From Candidatus Bipolaricaulota bacterium (GTDB taxonomy: Bacteria; Bipolaricaulota; Bipolaricaulia; Bipolaricaulales; Bipolaricaulaceae), in assembly GCA_021129895.1 (NCBI GenBank), contig JAJOKL010000077.1, positions 26,022 through 35,358 of the forward strand: a DNA stretch of 9,337 nt. The letters run 5' to 3'. Shown here one piece after another: positions 6,069 through 9,337 of this stretch (positions are counted from its first letter, which is position 1; every line of letters begins with the position of its first letter). The position numbers and the translations under genes are program-made. The notes below the pieces were generated by a model. It saw nothing but the letters and a program-made list of their open reading frames with translations. It made no database searches and was not told where the DNA came from.

Positions 6069-6217
6069 GGGAGGGGAAAAAGTTCCCCCGGTCTTGCTCT
6101 TTACGCCGGGCGGCAGCAGTGCTAAGGTGATGGTTGCCACATTTCCCCCGGTTGGATGAGCCGGGTGGAGCGAGTATGAGGGGTTGACGTGGGGAGCAGG
6201 AACTCTGCCCTATCCAA

Positions 6218-6295
6218 CCCTGTAGGTGAAGCCCCAAGCGAGGGCAAGCATCGACGGTGTGGAATAATATGAGGTAGCGGGCACCGGATCCAGGG
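6218..6295 (+). promoter_or_regulatory. Candidate structured leader of nrdD (three-way junction)
   Basis: Three stems nest without conflict. The closing stem is CCCTG (6218-6222) with CAGGG (6291-6295). An inner hairpin is GCCC (6231-6234) with GGGC (6242-6245), loop CAAGCGA. A second is CGGTG (6255-6259) with CACCG (6282-6286), whose interior holds the AT-rich GGAATAATATGAGG. The closing stem ends immediately before the G-rich nrdD ribosome binding site (6296-6304). I compared it by eye with common riboswitch cores (cobalamin, FMN, TPP, SAM, THF, c-di-GMP-I, purine) and found no match. The stems are short and could be chance in GC-rich DNA. Confidence 0.3.
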
Positions 6296-6307
6296 AAAGG
6301 GGGGTTC

Positions 6308-8422
6308 ATGCTGGAGTTCGTCCGCAAGCGAGACGGGCGTGTGGTTCCATTCGAGGAAAGCCGTATCGTTTCCGCTATTGAAAAGGCCCTGGCCGAGGTG
6401 GGAAAACCAGATCCCGAGCTGGCCCGGGAGCTCGCCCGCCAGGTGACCCAGGTTCTCTCCGCCAGATTCGGCCCGCTGTTCGGCCCGCCCCACGTAGAGG
6501 AGGTCCAGGATGTGGTGGAAGAGGTGCTGATGGGGGCGGGCCTTTCCGAGGTGGCCAAGGCCTACATCCTGTACCGGGAACAACACCGCAAGCTCAGGGA
6601 GCTCAAGGAGCTGGTGGACCCGTCTCTGGTGGAACAGTACCTGCGGGAGGCAGACTGGCGGGTGCGGGAGAACTCCAACATGACCTTCTCCTTGCAGGGG
6701 CTGAACGTGTTCCTCACCGAAAAGATCATCGGAAAGTACTGGCTCAACCATATCTATCCCCCCCACATCCGCCGTGCCCATGAAGAAGGGGACTTCCACA
6801 TCCACGACCTGGGCACCTTGGGCCCCTACTGCGTGGGCTGGGACCTGCAGGACCTGCTGCTGGTGGGGTTCCGGGGGGTGCGGGGGAAGATCGAGTCCCG
6901 GCCGGCCAAGCACTTCCGGGTGGCCCTGCTGCAGGCGGTCAACTTCCTGTATACCTTGCAAGGGGAGGCGGCTGGGGCCCAAGCTTTCTCCAACGTGGAT
7001 ACCCTTTTGGCACCGTTCATCGCCCACGATGAACTCTCCTACCGGCAGGTCAAACAGGCGATCCAGGAGTTCCTTTACAACCTCAATGTCCCTACGCGGG
7101 TTGGATTTCAAACCCCGTTTACGAACATCACCCTGGACCTCAAGGTGCCCCGGCATATGGAGGAGATGCCGGCCATCATCGGTGGGGTGCCCCAGCGGGC
7201 CACCTACGGGGAGTTCCAACGAGAGCAGGACATGTTCAACCGCGCCCTGGCGGAGGTGATGTCGGAGGGGGATGCCAGGGGACGGGTATTCACCTTCCCC
7301 ATCCCCACCTACAACGTGACCGAGGACTTCGACTGGGATAACCCTGAGCTGGATCCGATATGGGAGATGACCGCCCGCTACGGGATCCCCTATTTTGCCA
7401 ACTTCATCGGCTCGGACATGCGCCCGGAGGACGCCCGGTCCATGTGCTGTCGGCTGCGGCTGGACGTGCGAGAGCTACGACATCGGGGGGGAGGGTTGTT
7501 CGGCTCCAATCCCTTGACGGGGTCCATCGGGGTGGTCACCTTGAACCTGCCCCGACTGGGGTATCTGGCCCGCACCCAGGAGGAATTCCTGGAGCGGCTG
7601 GGGTCGCTGATTCAGATCGCCGGCCGGGCCCTGGTCATAAAGCGCAAGGTGCTGGAGAGACTGACCGAGCAGGGGCTTTACCCGTACTCCCGCTTCTACC
7701 TCCGGGGGGTTAAGGAGCAGTGGGGTCAGTACTGGGCCAACCATTTCTCCACCATCGGCGTGATCGGGATGAACGAGGCTTGCCTCAACCTGCTTGGTTG
7801 CACCCTGGCCGAAGAGGAGGGGCAAAGGTTCGCCATCAAGGTCTTGAATTTCATGCGTGAGCAGCTCCTCCAGTTCCAGGAGGCCACTGGACACCTGTGG
7901 AACCTGGAGGCCACCCCGGCCGAGGGCACCGCGTATCGGCTCGCCCTCCTCGACAAGAAGCGGTTCCCAAAGATCATGGTGGCCAACGAGCGGGATGTAC
8001 AGAACTCCGGCGCCGCCCCTTACTACACCAACTCCTCCCAACTTCCGGTGGGACTCACCGACGATCTGTTCCAAGCCCTCAAGCTCCAGGAGCCACTACA
8101 AACCCTGTACACCGGAGGCACCGTGTTCCACATCTGGCTGGGGGAGAGGCTTCCTAGCGGGGAGACGGCCAAGCTGATCATTAAGAAAACGGTGGAGAAC
8201 TTCCGGATCCCTTATTTCACCCTCACCCCTACCTTCTCCGTCTGCCCCACTCACGGGTATCTCGCCGGGGAGCACGCGCATTGTCCGGAATGCGGGGAGC
8301 GGGCGGAGGTGTATTCTCGGGTGGTGGGGTACCTCAGGCCGGTAGAGCAGTGGAACGCCGGCAAGCAGTCCGAGTTCCAGGATCGGAAGGTATTCAACCC
8401 CCGCCGGGTACGAAGCGGCTAG
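6308..8422 (+). CDS. nrdD: Anaerobic (class III) ribonucleoside-triphosphate reductase NrdD
   Basis: The 704-residue glycyl-radical enzyme reduces ribonucleoside triphosphates to deoxy forms for DNA synthesis without oxygen. An ATP-cone regulatory domain opens the protein ('FVRKRDGRVVPFEESRI', then helices to about residue 95). In the barrel, 'GPYCVGWDLQDLL' holds Cys175, a candidate active-site thiol. 'SMCCRLRLD' holds the adjacent pair Cys380-Cys381, one of which should be the thiyl-radical residue. The C-terminus carries a zinc site, Cys646-x2-His649 and Cys659-x2-Cys662, followed by the glycyl-radical loop 'SRVVGYLRPVEQWNAGKQ' with Gly674 as the radical residue. Length is normal for the family. 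The ATG at 6308 lies 5 bases after a G-rich ribosome binding site (AAGGGG). The activase gene starts one base after the stop. The electron donor (formate or a thioredoxin-like protein) cannot be decided here. Confidence 0.97.
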   Translation: MLEFVRKRDGRVVPFEESRIVSAIEKALAEVGKPDPELARELARQVTQVLSARFGPLFGPPHVEEVQDVVEEVLMGAGLSEVAKAYILYREQHRKLRELKELVDPSLVEQYLREADWRVRENSNMTFSLQGLNVFLTEKIIGKYWLNHIYPPHIRRAHEEGDFHIHDLGTLGPYCVGWDLQDLLLVGFRGVRGKIESRPAKHFRVALLQAVNFLYTLQGEAAGAQAFSNVDTLLAPFIAHDELSYRQVKQAIQEFLYNLNVPTRVGFQTPFTNITLDLKVPRHMEEMPAIIGGVPQRATYGEFQREQDMFNRALAEVMSEGDARGRVFTFPIPTYNVTEDFDWDNPELDPIWEMTARYGIPYFANFIGSDMRPEDARSMCCRLRLDVRELRHRGGGLFGSNPLTGSIGVVTLNLPRLGYLARTQEEFLERLGSLIQIAGRALVIKRKVLERLTEQGLYPYSRFYLRGVKEQWGQYWANHFSTIGVIGMNEACLNLLGCTLAEEEGQRFAIKVLNFMREQLLQFQEATGHLWNLEATPAEGTAYRLALLDKKRFPKIMVANERDVQNSGAAPYYTNSSQLPVGLTDDLFQALKLQEPLQTLYTGGTVFHIWLGERLPSGETAKLIIKKTVENFRIPYFTLTPTFSVCPTHGYLAGEHAHCPECGERAEVYSRVVGYLRPVEQWNAGKQSEFQDRKVFNPRRVRSG

Positions 8423-8423
8423 C

Positions 8424-9119
8424 GTGGTGGAGCTGGCCTATGTCCAGTGGAGTTCGTCCATCGACTTCCCGGGCCGGTTGGCGGCCGTCGTGTGGACGGT
8501 GGGTTGCAACCTGCATTGTCCCTTCTGCTACAACCGGGAGCTGGTCCTGCCGGAGCTGGCCTCGGGATTGCCCCGCCTGTCCCCGAAGGAGGTGCTGGCG
8601 GGCCTCGCCACCAGGAAGGGGTTCCTGGACGGGCTGGTGATCACCGGCGGGGAACCCACCCTCCAAGGCGACCTGGCGGAGTTCATCCGGGAGGTAAAGA
8701 GGTTGGGCCTGGTGGTGAAGCTGGACACCAACGGCACCCACCCCGATATCCTCGCCGGGCTGCTGGAGCTAGGGCTGGTGGACTACGTGGCCCTGGACGT
8801 GAAGGCCCCGTTTCCCCGCTACCCAGAGTTCACCGGCGTACCCCAAGACGTGACCGCCGCGGTGCAGGAATCCATCCGGCTGCTTCGGGAAAGCGGGGTG
8901 GAGTATGAGCTGCGTACCACCTGCGCCCCGGGCCTCTCCCCCCGGGACATCCGCCGCATCGCCCAGGCGATCCAGGGGGCAGTTCGCTATGTGCTGCAGC
9001 CGTTCTTCGTTCCCCAAGGGAAACAGCTCGTGGCCCCCGAGTGGGCCAACCGGCCCCGGCTCTCGGACCGGGAACTCCGCTCCCTGGCCCGGGAGCTCTC
9101 CTGCACCGTCCGCGCCTGA
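8424..9119 (+). CDS. nrdG: Radical-SAM activase of anaerobic ribonucleotide reductase
   Basis: The 231-residue protein uses a [4Fe-4S] cluster and S-adenosylmethionine to place the glycyl radical on NrdD. The cluster motif Cys-x3-Cys-x2-Cys is 'CNLHCPFC' (Cys28, 32, 35), preceded by 'SSIDFPGRLAAVVWTVG', the usual start of this group. 'ITGGEPTL' (from residue 73) is the SAM-binding GGE motif. 'KLDTNGTHP' and 'VDYVALDVKAPFPRY' are further strands of the partial TIM barrel typical of NrdG and pyruvate formate-lyase activases. It is longer than E. coli NrdG (about 154 aa), in the size range of the activase type often found in thermophiles. The start is GTG at 8424, or GTG at 8427, one base after the nrdD stop with little ribosome binding site of its own, so coupling is likely. 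Neighbourhood rather than sequence identifies the target. Confidence 0.92.
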   Translation: MVELAYVQWSSSIDFPGRLAAVVWTVGCNLHCPFCYNRELVLPELASGLPRLSPKEVLAGLATRKGFLDGLVITGGEPTLQGDLAEFIREVKRLGLVVKLDTNGTHPDILAGLLELGLVDYVALDVKAPFPRYPEFTGVPQDVTAAVQESIRLLRESGVEYELRTTCAPGLSPRDIRRIAQAIQGAVRYVLQPFFVPQGKQLVAPEWANRPRLSDRELRSLARELSCTVRA

Positions 9120-9130
9120 ACCTTCAGGCG
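9113..9130 (+). terminator. Hairpin at the end of nrdG, no T tract
   Basis: CGCCTGA (9113-9119), loop ACCT and TCAGGCG (9124-9130) form a perfect 7-pair stem with a 4-base loop. It includes the last sense codon and stop of nrdG. It is followed by GCAAATC, not a run of T, so it is not a classical intrinsic terminator. It could protect the 3' end, slow the ribosome or polymerase, or assist termination. Confidence 0.35.
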
Positions 9131-9312
9131 GCAAATCACCAGTCCTCGGTGAAACCAAGACAGGCCGGAGGGGTAACATGGTACCCGATGCTGGAATTTA
9201 GGGGAGTGGTATGTGGCATAGCTTCCCCAAATGGCTGGGCTCGAAAGCCCTATTCTGGGCCGACAATCCGGGATTCGCTTTCGCTTCCCTAGGCGGCCAT
9301 GCCACCGCGTGG
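9131..9312. other. Intergenic hairpin series downstream of nrdG
   Basis: No gene is visible on either strand. Hairpins follow one another: TCACC/GGTGA (9136-9152), GGGTA/TACCC (9171-9186), GGGGAG/TTCCCC enclosing TATG/CATA (9201-9228), GGGCT/AGCCC with loop CGAA (9237-9250), and a short GGGA/TCCC pair (9270-9289) around the tandem TTCGCT TTCGCT (9274-9285). This may be a structured non-coding RNA, a leader of a gene beyond the edge, or the end of an element. I recognise no known RNA family here. Confidence 0.4.
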
Positions 9313-9318
9313 TATAGT
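9310..9318 (+). promoter_or_regulatory. Extended -10 promoter pointing out of the window
   Basis: TGG followed by TATAGT (9313-9318, 5/6 to consensus) has the TGn extended -10 form. No good -35 is seen 16-18 bases upstream, which extended -10 promoters can do without. It would start a transcript near 9325 for a gene beyond the right edge. Confidence 0.4.
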
Positions 9319-9337
9319 GAAAGGTTTCCCTAACCGG

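Larger units (their letters stand above)
6005..6307. other. Divergent rpsT / nrdD spacer rich in hairpins
   Basis: The 303 bases contain no gene I can support. Visible inverted repeats are GGGGAA/TTCCCC (6073-6088), GGCAGC/GTTGCC (6112-6138, one wobble) and CCCGG/CCGGG (6147-6165). The distal part (6218-6295) can form a three-way junction described separately. A weak promoter pair for nrdD, TTGGAT (6152-6157) and TATGAG (6175-6180) with a 17-base spacer, would start transcription near 6187 and put the junction into the nrdD leader. I see no T-tract terminator for either direction. Confidence 0.5.

Noticed and set aside
5940..6140. 66-codon minus-strand frame from the ATG at 6140, overlapping the start of rpsT
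   Set aside because: It overlaps rpsT in another frame, has no recognisable protein character, and the ATG at 6023 inside it lacks a ribosome binding site. The S20 frame fully explains 5744-6004.
6188..6307. Cobalamin riboswitch or c-di-GMP-I riboswitch in the nrdD leader
   Set aside because: A GGTAGCGGG-CACC segment loosely resembles the end of c-di-GMP-I aptamers, but the conserved GCAAA core is missing. No B12 box is present either.
6122..7219. Long minus-strand frame of 365 codons across the nrdD start
   Set aside because: It lies opposite an unmistakable NrdD. Long antisense frames are common in GC-rich genes, and the translation is His/Gln/Pro-rich without family motifs.

Overview
The window is GC-rich bacterial DNA with dense, single-exon genes, short intergenic gaps and frequent non-ATG starts (three GTG and one probable ATT). 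The gene set is housekeeping: a tRNA, ribosomal protein S20, SecF, the ribosome rescue factor RqcH, a WecG/TagA glycosyltransferase, a site-2-type protease and an oxygen-sensitive ribonucleotide reductase with its activase. A glycyl-radical reductase implies anaerobic or facultative growth. The GC content and the style of the proteins would suit a thermophilic or deep-branching (candidate-phylum) bacterium, but nothing in the window fixes the taxon. No mobile-element gene, CRISPR array or defence system is visible.

Left part (1-838). A minus-strand gene for a probably exported metallo-beta-lactamase-fold protein runs off the left edge. Behind it lie about 380 bases without a convincing gene, apart from tiny minus-strand reading frames with good ribosome binding sites. 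A minus-strand tRNA-Thr(CGT) with its own promoter follows.

Plus-strand operon (839-4840). Four closely packed genes encode a 354-residue coiled-coil protein of unknown role, RqcH, an M50 (site-2 protease) membrane peptidase and a WecG/TagA/CpsF glycosyltransferase. The rqcH and M50 genes overlap by 4 bases and are probably translationally coupled. The group mixes translation quality control, intramembrane proteolysis and envelope polysaccharide synthesis.

Minus-strand pair (4837-6004). rpsT (S20) and secF are separated by 10 bases and converge on the operon above with overlapping stop codons. The rpsT gene can only be read with an ATT start codon, behind a perfect AAGGAGG ribosome binding site. 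secF has no secD beside it.

Right part (6005-9337). A 303-base divergent spacer leads into nrdD (class III anaerobic ribonucleotide reductase) and a radical-SAM activase one base downstream. The last 120 bases of the spacer can be drawn as a three-way junction ending at the nrdD ribosome binding site, which makes it a candidate cis-regulatory leader. The final 218 bases contain a run of small hairpins and an extended -10 promoter pointing out of the window.
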